Positions 1 to 11,950 of a stretch of DNA of 64,000 nucleotides are shown here, piece by piece (within the stretch, counting starts at the first letter, position 1; every line of letters begins with the position of its first letter). Source of the stretch: Buxus sempervirens (taxonomy: Eukaryota > Streptophyta > Magnoliopsida > Buxales > Buxaceae); NCBI GenBank assembly GCA_947561395.2, contig OX387185.1:21085866-21149865 (forward strand), in the 5' to 3' direction. The position numbers were made by a program, and so were the translations under genes. Under the pieces are notes generated by a model. That model was not told where the DNA came from. It made no database searches and saw only the letters and a list, made by a program, of their open reading frames with translations.

Positions 1-235
1 ACTGCGCACGTGGCAAAAGCTGCACATGTGGCGAGTTGCGCAGGAAAATATCTCGGGGATCAAATCTGTAAATATCCAAATGTTCGAAATATCCCAGGGA
101 CTAAATCTGTAAAAATCTCAGAATATCGGATTAAACCAAAAATTGCCAGGGACTAAATCTAAAAAAGTCGGATTTTTCGACCGGCAAGCGGCGGCATTAA
201 ATGATTTTTCATCATTTTGCCGCTCAGGCGGACGT

Positions 236-290
236 GGCAAGCGGCTATGCACTCAGCGCAAGCTGAGCAAATCCCTTTTTTTAAGTGAGC
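236..290. repeat. U3 palindrome cluster 1 of LTR kappa
   Basis: Short GC-rich quasi-palindromes built on 'ctcagcgcaagctgag' and 'tgagcagatcc' lie directly upstream of the TATA box. The core CTCAGCGC/GCGCTCAG recurs many times at 1350-1690 in the same LTR. Confidence 0.55.
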
Positions 291-308
291 AGATCCCCTT
301 TTCCTCGC

Positions 309-318
309 CTATTTAAAC
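309..318 (+). promoter_or_regulatory. Putative TATA box of LTR kappa
   Basis: The motif CTATTTAAAC lies immediately downstream of the first palindrome cluster (236-290). TATA-like motifs occur in the same relative place in the other family-O LTRs. Transcription is inferred, not shown. Confidence 0.5.
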
Positions 319-625
319 CGCGCGAGGCTTCATTACCGAGGGTTCAAAAATTTTGGGTTGGAAGATTTTTTGGTTGAAGTTTTTTTTGGAAAGCTTTTCT
401 CTCCTTGACCTTTCGTCTCTGAGAATGTGCTCTCCCCAACTCCCATCGACTCCTTAATTCCCAAAACACCCCACCTGCCGCGATCACCCATTTTCCTCTT
501 CTTCTTCTCTACCATCGCACCGAGGTCCGAAAAAGGAGGGTTGTTGTTGGAGGTTCAAAGGAAGGAAGCTCCAGCACTTTCATCTCAAGGAGGAGCCTCC
601 ACCCTGCACGTGAGCTTACGGAACC

Positions 626-633
626 TCAGGTAT
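626..633 (+). other. Putative 5' splice site in LTR kappa
   Basis: The sequence CCTCAG|GTATTG lies about 320 bp after the TATA box. An AG|GT site occurs at a similar place in almost every other family-O LTR in this window. It is predicted from position and sequence only. Confidence 0.4.
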
Positions 634-1349
634 TGTTCTCCACCTACATTTATTTTACATATATCAAGATGGGAGTTATCTAAGCATGCTATCGGACTTG
701 TTATTCCTCCTTACTGTCACATGCACATCATTCTGTTTTGATAACCTGGAAGTCTCCGAGGGTAAGGGAGACCCCATGAGACCCATGAGAAGATGGGAAG
801 TTTGCCATCCCACCTTCGGCCACCGTTCGGAGGGTTTCTATTGGTGGATTATTGAGTAAAGGGAATCTGTTCCCTTGTTTCGAGCATGTACTGTATATCC
901 CATGTAAACCCCCCCCCCCCCCCTCCCCCCTTCTATTTCTCGTCCCCGAGTGTTCACATGCATGCACGGAGGTCCGGTCAGGCATAGGTAAAAATGTCTC
1001 TCACTCATGGTATACTTGCTTGTCATTGTTCTTTTTGCTTCTTTCTCTGTATATTTGTTAGAATTGCCAACCTGCTCCCCCAACCCCCTGCCTATGTGCC
1101 TGCAAGCATGGTCCCTTCCCCATTACCCCTGTAGTGGTCTGTCGGTGTTGTTTTTTCGGGATAATCAGGTTTGGTTTTCTTTTTTAAGAGATTTGGAGTC
1201 ATGGTTCAAAGCATGTTTAGATTAATTTCAATGCATGATTAAGGTCTCTTGGGAGTCTGGGGAACACTTGGGAGGGCTTACAGAGTTTAAAAAACAATCA
1301 GAAATGGAGTTTGAGCAAAAAACCAGAATATCGGGTTTCGTAGGGGTAT

Positions 1350-1690
1350 GCGCCGAGCTCTGCGAGCTCAGCGCACCCAAAAAAAAGGTGAGCGGATCGT
1401 TTTTTTAGCATCCGCCGAGCTCGCGCCCACTTCTTAATTTTGGATGCGCTCAGCTCGTGCTCACTTAATTTTGGATGCGCTCAGCTCGCGCTCACTTAAT
1501 TTTGGATGCGCTCAGCTCGCGCTCACTTAGTTTTGGATGCGCTTAGCTCGCGCTCACTTAGTTTTGTGTGCACTGAGCTCACGCCCACTTGATTTTTGGG
1601 TGCGCTCAGCTCGCGCTCACTTGATTTTTGGGTGCGTTGAGCTCGCGCCCACTTGATTTTTGGGTGCGCTCAGCTCGCGCCCACTTCGCC
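1350..1690. repeat. Leader palindrome cluster 2 of LTR kappa
   Basis: About eight copies of a ~35-bp unit with core 'gcgctcagctcgcgctcact', separated by 'taattttggat' or 'tgatttttgggt'. The first unit has nearly perfect arms (GCGCCGAGCTC at 1350-1360 and GAGCTCAGCGC at 1364-1374). The cluster lies about 1 kb downstream of the TATA box and shares its core with cluster 1 at 236-290. Confidence 0.75.
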
Positions 1691-2803
1691 CGCGGATCTT
1701 TTTTTTGGTTTTTCGGTCCGCCCACCTCGCCGACCTTCCCTTGGACCCAGCACAATGAGCCAGTTTTTCCCTGACAAAGTGTCAGTCTTGTATATTTTTT
1801 GTGATTATTGCTGGATGTGAGTGCCATTTCCGAACCAAACCGAATAAACCAACAGGGTTTCCGGGTGACATGGGACTTGGACCCTTGATCCAACTTGATT
1901 TCCAGTGGGCCTTCCAACGGGGCCCACCCGGCCCAATAAACATGTATGCATGCAACTTAATCAAGATAAGCAAAATTAACCGATTAAACCGGGCGGGCCA
2001 AACCTAAGGCGGTCCACCCAAACCGGACTTGTGAAATTGATGCATGAAATGCGTGGTTTGGCCGAGACTAAGGGCAAGGGCCTATCGGGCCCGCCAAAGC
2101 CCACGAACCAACCGAGTAAGGGTTCAAAACCCTAACCTCACATAACCTGGGCTTTCAAACCCTAATCAGGACTATGGGCCCCAAGCCCAGTGTCCCACCC
2201 ATTTTTTGGAAACTTAAGTAAGATAAATCCAATAAATTACCAGGCCACCATGTGCGGCCCACCCAATGGGCCCACAAACCAAACCGGCCCGCTTTGCATA
2301 TAAATCACTTAATAATCCAACTTGAACTCCAAAATAAAATCAACTCATTGAACCAAAAATCCTAAGGGCCTCTCAGGCTTAGACTGAGGCCTACAAGGGT
2401 ACATGGGCCTGATCAAAGCCCACCAAGGACACCGTGGGCCTTCCAACAGGGCCCACCCAACCAGACCCAGATCACCTAATTAATCAAGATAAAAGCAATT
2501 AAAGGGACCCACACCACTCAGGTGGTCCCGCCAGACTTAACCAAACTGCATATTGGATTAGGAATCGGGTGAGACCAAAGTGAGCTGACTCAAACCAGGA
2601 TAAACCTAAGGGACCCGTCACCCGACAGGGTGGACCAGGGTGTCTACGGACTTCCCCGGACCACAACCGAGACCCTACTTAGAATCTCAAAGCCGCAGAC
2701 CAAAAGCCCTAATAGACAAGGTTAGGCACCCAGGTGTCCGCCTGCACCCCATCAGGTGGTGGCGACTTCGAATTTCCCGTGCCGCGTTTCCGACGAGCGC
2801 ACA

Positions 2804-2951
2804 GCCTAGTCATCAACTTATTGCGCACGAAACTCAAGTACCAGCAACTCATATCTGAAATACGGAGTTCGGCATGTACCACCCAAGCATGCAGCCCCTG
2901 AATCTGAACATAGGGATGGCCGCTAATCCGCACATACAAGGTACTCACCAG
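2804..2951. other. Unassigned DNA between two LTRs
   Basis: No recognisable gene or repeat end. It is continuous with 5828-5849 once the solo LTR at 2952-5822 is removed, because both sides end in the duplicated ACCAG. It is therefore the target sequence of that insertion, probably itself an old element. Confidence 0.5.
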
Positions 2952-3516
2952 TGTGCGCACGTCGTGATGAGATGCGCTACGCGAGGGGGCGCACGCGATG
3001 AAAGGGTGCGAGGGAACGGGGGTATAAGGAGTCGCCACTGCCTGATGGCGTGCAGGCAGACACCTGGGTGCCCTAAGGATGTCTACTTTGGTCTGCGGCT
3101 TTAGATTCTAGCTAAGGTCTCGATTACGGTCCGGGGAAGTCCGTAGACACCCCAGTCCGCCTTGTCAATTGACGAGTCCCATGTGTTTCCCTAGTTCGAG
3201 TCAATTTTTTGAGTCAATTTTGGTTCAACTCACCTTACGTCCTAAACCAACATGCTCACTTTATTAAGTCTAAATGGGACCTTCAAAGGTGTGAGTCCCT
3301 TTTATTTTAATTGATTTTTATCTTTTTTATCCAGGTGATGTTAGTCTGATGTGTGCCCCGTTGGAAGGCCCATTGGATACCAAAGAGGGCTTAGGTCAAG
3401 CCCAATTCCCATTTGGGGTTATGTCGGACAACCCAACTTATTGGATTTGGTTATGTGGTTTGAAGGTTAATGGAATGTACAAGATTGGTGGGTTTATGGG
3501 GCATAACCACAGAACA

Positions 3517-3560
3517 AGTGCGGTTTAGGGGTGAACCGCTCTATGTATACGGTTTTGACA
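3517..3560. repeat. Leader palindrome cluster 2 of LTR alpha (word AACCGCAC)
   Basis: GTGCGGTT, GAACCGC and ACGGTTTTG occur within 44 bp, about 1.7 kb downstream of the TATA box on the minus strand. This is the same word as cluster 1. Confidence 0.65.
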
Positions 3561-5250
3561 CAGAAAGCCCAAAAGGGAATTTTTCATGGGGGCTTTGGGT
3601 TCTTGTGTCTCTTGTGATGTTTCAGTAGTTGAGTGGGCCCCTGCGTGGGCCCACAGTGGTTCAGTGGAGGGGGAAGATCCCTTTCTGATCTCTTTTTGAG
3701 TTTCAGCAAGGGAAGGAGAGGGGGAGGCAAAGTAGATTGCCCTCTCCCATTTAAACCTCATACAATATTTTAACAGAGACCAACATATCTCTGTCTTGGT
3801 CTCTTGATCTTCATAAACAGCAAGCAAAACAAGTCCCATGAGTCCCTAAATCAAGGATTTAGCTCCTGCCTTAATCCAAGACCAGATAAACTCATGCTTC
3901 CCATGCACCATACTTGGGGGCAGAGACTTTTAAATTCAAATCCAAGTACCATGGAGGGACACCAATGCATACGCATGGAATTATTAGGTCTATCCCTAAG
4001 ATAAGCGTACTTGTCCATGCATTCAAACAATCCAGTAGCCAAACATTTCATATGAGCACCGATAAAAAGTAAATAAAAAACATGCTGTGGAAAAGTGGGG
4101 ACAGCAACTATTATGGGGGAGGGTTGCTCATGCTAGGGAGGTGTGGGAGCTACATGGGGATTGGGGGGAGAGTTGCCTTCATGCTTAGCCCTTGGGGGCT
4201 GTCCTAGGGGTGCTGGTATGTGGGTGGGCTTGCTGGAACAGCAGCTATGGCAGGAGGTTTTAAACATACTGGGACAGCTACGGTTAAGAGGGTTTAAGCG
4301 TGCTTGGACAGCAACCATCATGGGGGGTGTAGCATACGAATGGGGGATGTGGGGTAAATGAGCATGCTACTTACACCATACCAGAAACACAATAAAGGGT
4401 ACAACAGCAGCCGAACATGGGATAGGGGAAAGCATTATAGCGGGGTTTACATACACACCAGGCATTCAAAACAGTCGAGCAAGATGGCATGTCATTGTAC
4501 ACACAAAACAAAAGAAAAGATACAGCACACCTTCTGCAGTAAGATCAGGGACAGCATCCATGGGATAGAGGAAAGGGGGTGCTTGGTGCTCCCATCAATG
4601 GCTGAATGATAGTGGGGAAAGGGAGCATGCAATGTCAAAGCCAAGAGAGATAACCTAACTTACAAAAGAGATATACACAAGGGGAACACACTCCCCATTC
4701 GAATGAAATAAAACCATGACAAACTAGCCCTCAAACATACTCTAAAAAACATGTGAGGACTACACTCATACTTCCTTGGGACTATGCAAACACCATCTCT
4801 TACCTTGGAGACTTTGGTATGGCATGAGTGAAGAGAAAAGGTAACCAAAAAAATGCATGCTAGAGAATATGTTACAGCAAAGAGAAACAAATCCCTTGTA
4901 TCATCTCAAAACACACTCATCTTTATATATGTAAAGTAAAAAAAAATAGTAAGAGACAATACCTTGGGGTTTTACAACCCTTTTGAGGAGTGTGTGACCT
5001 ACTGGAGATTGGAACAGCAGCTGGCTCCTTCCTTTAGCTTCCCAGCAAGAAAAACCAGCTTCCTTCAAGCTTGGTGGGGGTGGGTAAGAGAAGTTAAGAG
5101 CTTAAGAGGTCTTGGGAATGGATTTGGGAGATGTGGGAGGCAAAGGAGATGGGAGAGGGGGGGGGGGGGGGGTTCGGAGCTTCAGGGTGCAAGGGAGATG
5201 GAGAAGGAATAGCCAATATCAGCCCTTCTTGTCCCACTGTTCGGATTTTC

Positions 5251-5260
5251 CTTTTATAGC
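5251..5260 (-). promoter_or_regulatory. Putative TATA box of LTR alpha
   Basis: The minus strand reads GCTATAAAAG directly downstream of palindrome cluster 1. This is the usual arrangement for family-O LTRs here. Confidence 0.6.
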
Positions 5261-5284
5261 AAACAAGGACAAAACTGCATACTC

Positions 5285-5460
5285 AGAGCGGTTTTGCCGA
5301 AATTGAATAGTAACCGCACATACCATGCGGTTTTGGTCAAAACCGCAGGTTATGTACGGTTTTGTCCTTGTCTTTTCAGTAATGATGAGGGGACAAATTG
5401 GTCAGACGCAGTCTGATGCGCCACGCAACCGTACTGTATGTGCGGTTGACTTTTTGGCGT
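5285..5460. repeat. U3 palindrome cluster 1 of LTR alpha (word AACCGCAC)
   Basis: Inverted copies of AACCGCAC/GTGCGGTT are scattered over about 175 bp. For example, AACCGCA at 5312-5318 pairs with TGCGGTT at 5326-5332. The same word recurs at 3517-3560 in this LTR and in LTR eta. Confidence 0.7.
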
Positions 5461-5849
5461 CGCTTTTTCTCCCCTTTTTTTGGTTGAGTTGATGGTTGAG
5501 GCGACTCAACCGCCTACTTGGATGAATTAGACTTCCCCAATTTTTATTATTTCCCATTTCTCTTAATTATTTTAATTAAGATATTTTAACTTGACTGTTT
5601 TGCCTCTGGGACTGTTTTGCTCATATCTTTTTCATCTGAGTTTTAATTCCTGCAAACTTAATTGTGTTGGAACCGTATCGGGAGGCTCTAACCATTGGGA
5701 TAGGGTATAGCAATCAATTTAGATTTAGAGGGAAAGTCATCTTTTGCTCTTAAGGGTTTAGACCTGTCTTTTAGGGTTTTGCTTTCAGGCTTTTAGAGGG
5801 GTGCAAAAATGAGGTGCTTACAACCAGCATCTCAAATCTAAAATGAGAT

Positions 5850-6669
5850 TGTAGCGCCCTGAATCCGGGTCTGCCCTATCACGGCACCAACCCATCCCCT
5901 GGGCACTACTTATGGGCCCACATCAATTTAAATAACAAATGCATGGCAATAAAAGAAAATTAATCAGAGTGCACAGGATATGGTGTGTACAGGTATAAGC
6001 TATCCAATAAAAATACTGAGACCTGGATACAAGCAAGTACACCAAAAGTATATAGATCATCTACAAAAAGGGTGGCTAGTATCTCACATCTCTCTCTCTC
6101 TAAGTATGAATAGTCATGTACAAAAATCCTCAATCCAAGAATATACATCGTATCTAACCCAGAAGTGATCAAAATGACATAAATAGAAACCCTACATATG
6201 GTGGAAATAATCCTCCAGCCTATACTTCGGATCAACTTGAAAATATGCCCTGATACGGGGCTCACTAGTGGGATCTAAAAACAAAACTGATAAAAACAAA
6301 ACACGCGTGAGACTAACATCCCAGTAAGTAGCACAATGCATGATAAGAAACAGTTTATGCGATATTTTGATAATAAAGTAACATGCTCATATAAAATACA
6401 TTCAAACTCTATCAAAATCATGTTAAGAAGCAGTTCAACTATAAAGAAGCAGTTCAATTATACAAAAGCAATTCAACTATAAAGAAGCAATTCAATTATA
6501 TAGAAGTAGTTCAATTATATAGAAGCAGTTCAACTATAAAGAAACAGTTCAATTATAACAATACAATATCAGTATAAAGTGTCTGTAAATCGAGATAACC
6601 ACCCTCTACCCTCTAACCAAGATTCGAGGCCTAATGGAGTGCCCCTCTATGCTACCCGATGAATCAAGG
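5850..6669 (+). mobile_element. 5' part of a family-T (chromovirus-like) LTR
   Basis: It begins TGTAGCGCCCTGAATCCGGG, matching the TGTAACGCCCCGGATCCG starts at 26151, 35923 and 38933. It also shares the 'gatacgaatatcccagtgagcagcac'-type passage, seen here in diverged form near 6300-6340. It runs up to the 3' end of LTR lambda at 6670, so its own 3' part is missing or displaced. No coding sequence is seen. Confidence 0.6.
6423..6560. repeat. Tandem repeat, ~19-20-bp unit, about 7 copies
   Basis: The unit is close to 'agaagcagttcaattata', with variants at two or three positions. It lies inside the family-T LTR fragment and is absent from the other family-T LTRs, so it is a local expansion. Confidence 0.8.
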
Positions 6670-8629
6670 TGTGCGCGCGTCTGAAAACTTGGCAGGTGTC
6701 GCACTTCTGGGATATGATTGGGATCTCCTAGAGGAGAAAATGGGGAATTGGAGTCGCCACTGCCTAATGGGGTGCAGGTAGACACCAGGGTACCTAGGTT
6801 TGTCTATTTTGATGGTCTGCAGCTAGAGATTCTGGTTAAGGTCTCGGTTACGGTCCGAGGAAGTCCGAAAACACCCCGATTCGCCCCCTCAGTTAACGGG
6901 TCCTTCGGGTCTCCCTGGTTTGAGTCAACTTGGTCTAACTCACCAAATTTCTAAGCCAAAACATGCACACTTGGTTAAGTCTGGCGGGGACCACCAAAGT
7001 GGTGTGGGTCCCCTTTTATTTGATTTTATCTAATTTTATTTAAGTGGTCTGGGTCTGATTGGGTAGGCCACGTTGGAAGGCCCACGGATCCCTTGGTGGG
7101 CTAGGTTTAGCCCACATGTTCCTTTAATGGGCTTTGATTTGATCCTAAGAAGCTCGTTAGGGTTTGGTCAGTTTTGGTTGATTTTATTTAGAGTTTTATC
7201 AAAAGAATTAAGTTTTATTCTTGGTGGGCCTAGATAGTCTGTGGGCCCATTGGGTGGGCCTCACATGGTTGCCTTAAGTTTTTATCTTGGTTAAGTTCTC
7301 CAATTTGGGCTAGGAATGGGCTTGGGGCCCATGTCCTAGGCTTGGGCTTGAAAGCCCAAAGCTTCATGGGTTAGGGTTCTGGATACCCTTACCTTTCTTT
7401 GGTTTAAATGGGCTTCCTTTTTAGAAGGGAGTAGGCCCGATAGGCCCAAGCCCGCGGTCTCGGCCAAACCATCTATGTATACTAGCAAAACATCAATAAA
7501 AGTCTTGAAACAAACATTCAAAACCCCTAAAGCATGTTGTAGACAAGTGACAAAAAGTGTGTTCATGTTAATGTATAGTCCTAAAAAAATGAAGCTAAAG
7601 ATGAAGGCTTAGGCATGCTTCTAAACATACATGGCATATGCATGATATTATGTGCACAACATATATGGAGAGACAAACTAAAACAGCAAGCATATCATGT
7701 GGAGGTGTATGTGCTTATTTGCTAACCCTACAAATTCATGCATTCACTCCTTAATATATCAACATGTTAAAACATGCTCATAGATGGTTTAGTAAGCAAC
7801 TAAAGAAGGGGAAGAGGGGGCTTTAATGGGGTACATGAGACTTTGAAAATGGAGAGGGGAACATGCTCCCCTATATTAAAAAAACAGATAATAAAAGCAT
7901 GATGAGAGACATACCCTTTAAATATAACCTAACTCATGCTAACATGATCACTCACCTCCCATATCTTTTGATCAAATCCCCTCCTTACCATGAGGGGCCT
8001 CTTACTTGAGAGAAAGAGGAGCATAAGAGCAAGTAAGCACTAAAGTAAAGGAAAGAAAGCACATGAAAGTCGCAAGTACCCAAACATGCTTGGATTGCAT
8101 CCACTTTTACATATGTACAATGAAACTTACCAAGGAGCTCACCTTAGGGAATTAGAGATTAACTAGAGTAGTGTGGAGCTCCTTTTTGAGGTTGGATAGC
8201 AAGATGGCCTCCTCCTTTACTTCATGGGGTTTCCTTGAGCTTCCTTCAAGGTTTGGGAGTCAAGGGGGAAGAGGTAGGAAGGGTTTGGCTTGTGTTGAGA
8301 AGGGTTTAGAGTGATTGGGAAGGCAATGAAAGGGGAGAAGGGTTCAAGGTGGAGAAGGAGGGCTTGGGGAGATGGAGAATAAGGGGAGAGAGCTTGGAGA
8401 GAGTTGGGAGATTGGGATGAGCCAAAAGGGGAGGGTCTCTACGTATGGGAGATTGCATGGGTGGGAGAATGAGGGGGTCTATTTACAGAGGGGAAAGACC
8501 AATGAGGGAGGGACACATGGAGGAGCAACATTTGGTGGGGGAAAAAGCACATGGGGGAGAAAAATGTGTGGAGGTGGTGAGACTTGCAGGAGTTTAAGCA
8601 CATGGGGAATGAGTCATGGGAGGTGAGAC
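6670..8629 (-). mobile_element. Truncated family-O LTR lambda
   Basis: The minus-strand LTR end ..GCGCGCACA is at 6670, followed on the plus strand by 'ggagtcgccactgcc', the reversed 'tctacggacttcc' box and GGCC-rich dyads. A TATA-like CTGTAAATAG sits near 8478-8488 and a donor-like AAG|GTGAGC near 8142. The U3 start and cluster 1 are missing. The LTR stops where the chromovirus integrase remnant begins. CAAGG precedes it but no matching TSD was found. Confidence 0.65.
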
Positions 8630-9268
8630 TCAAAATTTACCTTGTGATTCACCAAAGAGTGTAGGGTACTTCTTCCTCATTTCAGCTTCGTTCTCCCACG
8701 TAGCTTCTTTTACGTTGTGGTGTTGCCACAAGACTTTCACCATCAGAACAGTCTTGGTGTGGAGAACTTGTTCACATCTATCAAGGATTTGAACGGGATG
8801 CTCCTCAAACGTCACATCCTCACGGACTTCTAGTGACTCTAGATTAATAATATGGCTAGGATCCGGTACGTAACGACAAATCATGGATACGTTGAATACG
8901 TCATGTACATGGGCTAGCTGAGGTGGTAACTCCAATTGGTAAGCTACAGGCCCAACTGTCCCAACAATGCAGAATGGACCAATGAACCTGGGTGACAGTT
9001 TGCCTTGCTTACTGGACATCAATATGCCTCGGTAGGGCGATACCTTCAAGAATAACATATCCCCTACATCAAACTTCAATTCTCGCCTTCTCACATTGGC
9101 ATAGCTCTTTTGTCTGCTTTGGGCTGTTTTCAGACACTTTATAATCAAATTCACCTTATCTACACTGTCTTGAATGATCTGTGGTCCCAAATACTGCCTT
9201 TCACTTATTTCTTCCCAACACAACGGGGATCTACAAGTCCTCCCCTACAAAGCCTTGAATGGAGCCAT
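8630..9268 (-). pseudogene. Chromovirus (Tekay/Del-like) integrase C-terminus with chromodomain, broken
   Basis: This is the last ~210 codons of a Ty3/gypsy pol polyprotein. It reads from the conserved MAPF..L-GR..CRSP..CW segment through the GPY/F module (FIGPF...VAYQLELP) to the typical VHDVFNVS motif. It ends in a chromodomain (VQILD... then VKVLWQHHNVKEATWE) and a stop after GESQGKF. In this family the integrase inserts the cDNA, and the chromodomain is thought to guide it to chromatin. A TAG at 9245-9247 replaces the tyrosine codon expected in the AL-Y-GR motif, so the reading frame is interrupted. The catalytic DDE core and RNase H that should lie upstream are missing and replaced by LTR DNA up to 10949. 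The Tekay clade rests on motif similarity recalled from the family, not on a tree. Confidence 0.88.
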
Positions 9269-9660
9269 CTTCTTCTATGATGAAGAACGCTTCAACCAAG
9301 TTCCCTTCTTCTTCCTCAAGCGCAGATGATGAACCCTCTACAGCAACACAGAACTTCTTCTAGGATGAAGAATGCTTCAATATCAATGAAAACTCCTATT
9401 CTATCTCGGTCTTTGGTTTCCTTCAGCCGTCAGAGAATACAAATTTCAAAATACGATTAGTATTTCTGAGAAGTATTAACACTATTTTTAATCTCCTGAT
9501 TCCACATATCTCACTACCATCAACGCTGATGCTACTAACCAATCAGATTAATTAATAACCTTACATTAATACTTATTTATTTCATGATCCAACGGTCAGA
9601 TTTGCTGCAATCTCCGAATCTCTTCCATCAGTGTGATCACCTATATTTATAATTACAATT

Positions 9661-10872
9661 TGAAAGAGTAGGAGACTACTCTACAGGTCCTCGATCTATA
9701 ACAATTATGATCTTAACAATGCGGAAACATACACACAGAATTTATACGAGGAAACCTGAATCCAGATCCAGGAAAAACCTCAAGTCTATATGAGGCGACT
9801 AACCCTTAGAATCTCCACTATTAAATGAAAATCAATTACAAAGGAAAACACACTTAACCTTTACAATTGAACTCACTCAACAACAATCCACAACTCGAAT
9901 CCACGAACTGTAACACAACTTGAATCCACAAGCTGCAATTCACGATCTATCCAGATCCACAGCTCGAATCCACGAACTGTAACACAACTTGAATCCACAA
10001 GCTGCAATTCACGATCAATCCAGATCGTGACAATCACCTCAGAGTCTACTGAGATGATCCAATGCAATAGGAATCCACCTATGCATCCAACAAGCTCGAT
10101 CACCAATCCAGGAGATCATACGATCATGTGAAGTTCCGAAATGAAGAAGAATCCTCAAACTTCAATTCCAGGAGATCTCTCTCAGATCTCCCCCTCACTC
10201 GATCACCGACTCTCTAAAGATGAATTGATTGAATCTCGAACACCTCAAGATCCAAATCGAATTGATCAAAAGAAAAGTCATTCCAAAAAAATACAGCTCG
10301 TCTATTTAAAGAAGAAAACTCAGATCGCATCAAGCGCTGGTGGTATCGCCTTGCGATCGGGGTAGACGGCTGGAAGCGAACTCAAGTCCCGCTCAAATCC
10401 AAATTGACCCAGTTAAGGTTGCTAGTGGGAGGGAACACGGCATGTGCACAGCTGATTTTTAGATTCTTCAATCTTGCTCTGCGCTACCAGCGGCGTGTCG
10501 GCGTCGCCTTACGACATAGGTGCGCGTACTTTACTTTCACAGCGCTATTTCACTTATGCGCTGCCAGTGAAGTGGTAGCGGCGTTGTTCCTTGCAAGTGC
10601 CTTTTTAATTTCACAGTGCTATTTCACTTATGCGCTGCCAGCGGAGTGGTAGCGGCGTTATTCCTCGCAAGTGCCTTTACGAAATGTTCTTTATTTAGAA
10701 AACCTTACATTTCCTTGATCTACCAGCGGCGTGGTAGCTGTGTGGTAGCATTACCTTCCTCTTTATTAAATTCATAGAACTTATATTTTGATTCTGCACA
10801 TCTTGAAGATTATTAGAAGATATAATTTGTCAAACATTTGCCATATAAGGAGTGTGAGTTTTCACACTTACA
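9661..10872. mobile_element. Solo LTR S2 (1.2 kb), TSD CAATT/CAATC
   Basis: It runs from TGAAAGAGTAGGAGACTACT to ..TTTTCACACTTACA and is flanked by CAATT (9656-9660) and CAATC (10873-10877). It is co-linear with the solo LTR at 20941-21977, so both belong to one LTR family ('S'). It carries an island at 10325-10745 built on 'gcgctgccagcggagtggta'. There is no coding sequence, so the superfamily is unknown. Confidence 0.82.
10325..10745. repeat. GC-rich direct/inverted repeat island in solo LTR S2
   Basis: Repeats of GCGCTGCCAGCGG / GTGGTAGCGGCG lie in an otherwise AT-rich LTR, including two nearly identical ~90-bp blocks around 10545-10670. The sister LTR has a shorter version at 21725-21850. 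Confidence 0.7.
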
Positions 10873-10949
10873 CAATCCATTAGTAAAATCCTCAATAAAA
10901 TACTTTTATTATTTAATTAAAAATTCCTGAAAATTTTCGGGGTCTTACA

Positions 10950-11945
10950 CTACTACTGCCTTGACTTTTTCAGGGTCCACAGATATACCCTCGCCTAAAA
11001 TAATATGTCCTAAAAAGGATATTTGTCTCAGCCAAAAGTGACACTTGATGAATTTTCCATACAACTAATGATCTCACAAAATCGGCAATATTACCTTCAA
11101 GTGTCCAACATGCACTTCCCTGGTCTTGGAATAAACCAGAATATCATCTATGAAGACCACTACAAATCTGTCAAGATAGGGATGAAAAACAATATTCAAA
11201 AGATCCATGAAAATAGCTAGGGCTTTAGTCAGCCCAAAAGGCATAACTAAAAACTCATAATGCCCATAACGAGTTCGAAATGCAGTCTTCTCTACATCCT
11301 CCTCTAACACCCTCAATTGATGATATCCCGATCTCAGATCGATCTTGGAAAACCAAGACGCACCTCCCAACTGATCAAATAAGTCATCAATCCTAGGCAA
11401 TGATACTTATTCTTAATCGTGACTTGGTTAAGTTGCCTATAAGCGATACATATGCGCATGCTACCATCCTTCTTCTGAACAAAAAGAACCGATGCACCCC
11501 ACAGTGACACACTCGGTCTAATGTACCCCTTCTCTAAGAGCTCATTAATCTGCTTCTTCAACTTCTCTTGCTCTGGCTTTGATAGCTTATAAGGTGGCTT
11601 TGAAACAAGAGCTGTACCAAGCAACAACTGAATCTTGAACTCAACCTCCCTAACAGGTGGTAATCCAGGTAGATCATCTGGAAAGACATCTACAAAATCC
11701 CGAACTACTATTACATCAGAGATGACAAGTGAGTCACCCCTAGGCTCCTCTGCCACAAGAAGCTACAAGTCCTATACGAGACCTCAACCCCTCACATCGG
11801 AAACAATGTGTACTCTAATCTGGTCCACTAACTGTCACAGTCCCCTTGTAACAATCCAGAGTAACATGATGTCGGAATAGCCAATCAATTCCCAAGATGA
11901 CATCAAACTCTCCAATCTCCAGTGCTATCAAATCTCCTTACAACT
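10950..11945 (-). pseudogene. Chromovirus protease-RT fragment, frameshifted
   Basis: On the minus strand it reads from the protease tail (ALEIGEFDVILGIDWL) through the linker to the reverse transcriptase. RT landmarks are [33 protein letters not shown], the FGLT motif and the catalytic [10 protein letters not shown]. It continues to FLGHIILGEG before ending at an LTR boundary. RT would copy element RNA into cDNA. Breaks are a TAG just after the protease block, a missing base near 11399-11400 where the LPRIDD motif should begin (the downstream ORF restarts at 11400), and stops after the HLKVIL segment near 11073. The RNase H and integrase core are absent. It is probably the same element as 8630-9268. 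Confidence 0.88.
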
Positions 11946-11950
11946 CTAAT

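Larger units (their letters stand above)
1..2803 (+). mobile_element. Tat/Ogre-like (family O) LTR kappa, cut at left by the window edge
   Basis: The segment follows the same order as the complete LTRs at 13006-16412 and 32025-35443. It has AT-rich U3 blocks built on the theme 'gggactaaatctgtaaatatcc' (1-170), a TATA box, a leader, a GC-rich palindrome cluster, a GGCC-rich region with repeated GTGGGCC/GGCCCAC dyads, and the conserved end with 'tgtctacggacttccccgga' and 'ggtggcgact'. It ends in GCGCACA at 2803, as the other family-O LTRs end in ..GCACA. No PBS follows, so it is probably a solo LTR or has lost its internal part. The left end and its TSD lie outside the window. Confidence 0.8.
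2952..5822 (-). mobile_element. Solo family-O LTR alpha with TSD ACCAG
   Basis: On the minus strand it starts TGTAAGCACCTCATTTTTGC at 5822 and ends ..GTGCGCACA at 2952. ACCAG lies on both sides (2947-2951 and 5823-5827). It is 2871 bp long with no internal region, the mark of LTR-LTR recombination. From the LTR start it contains duplicated U3 blocks, palindrome cluster 1 (5285-5460), a TATA box (5251-5260), a donor-like site (4961), palindrome cluster 2 (3517-3560), and the GGCC-rich tail. A 16-base G run lies at 5157-5172. Confidence 0.92.
9269..10949 (+). mobile_element. LTR remnant interrupting the chromovirus pol
   Basis: Two flanks (9269-9660 and 10873-10949) surround a solo LTR. The right flank ends 'cggggtcttaca', as family-T LTRs do, and abuts the RT remnant. 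The left flank (for example 9337-9520) matches 35444-35640, including 'ccctctacagcaaca' and 'agccgtcagagaatacaa'. No TG start is visible, so the 5' part is lost. CTACT follows the end but has no partner. Confidence 0.55.

Noticed and set aside
1741-2640. GGCC-rich conserved region as a possible host gene or promoter
   Set aside because: It recurs at the same position in all family-O LTRs, so it is LTR sequence.
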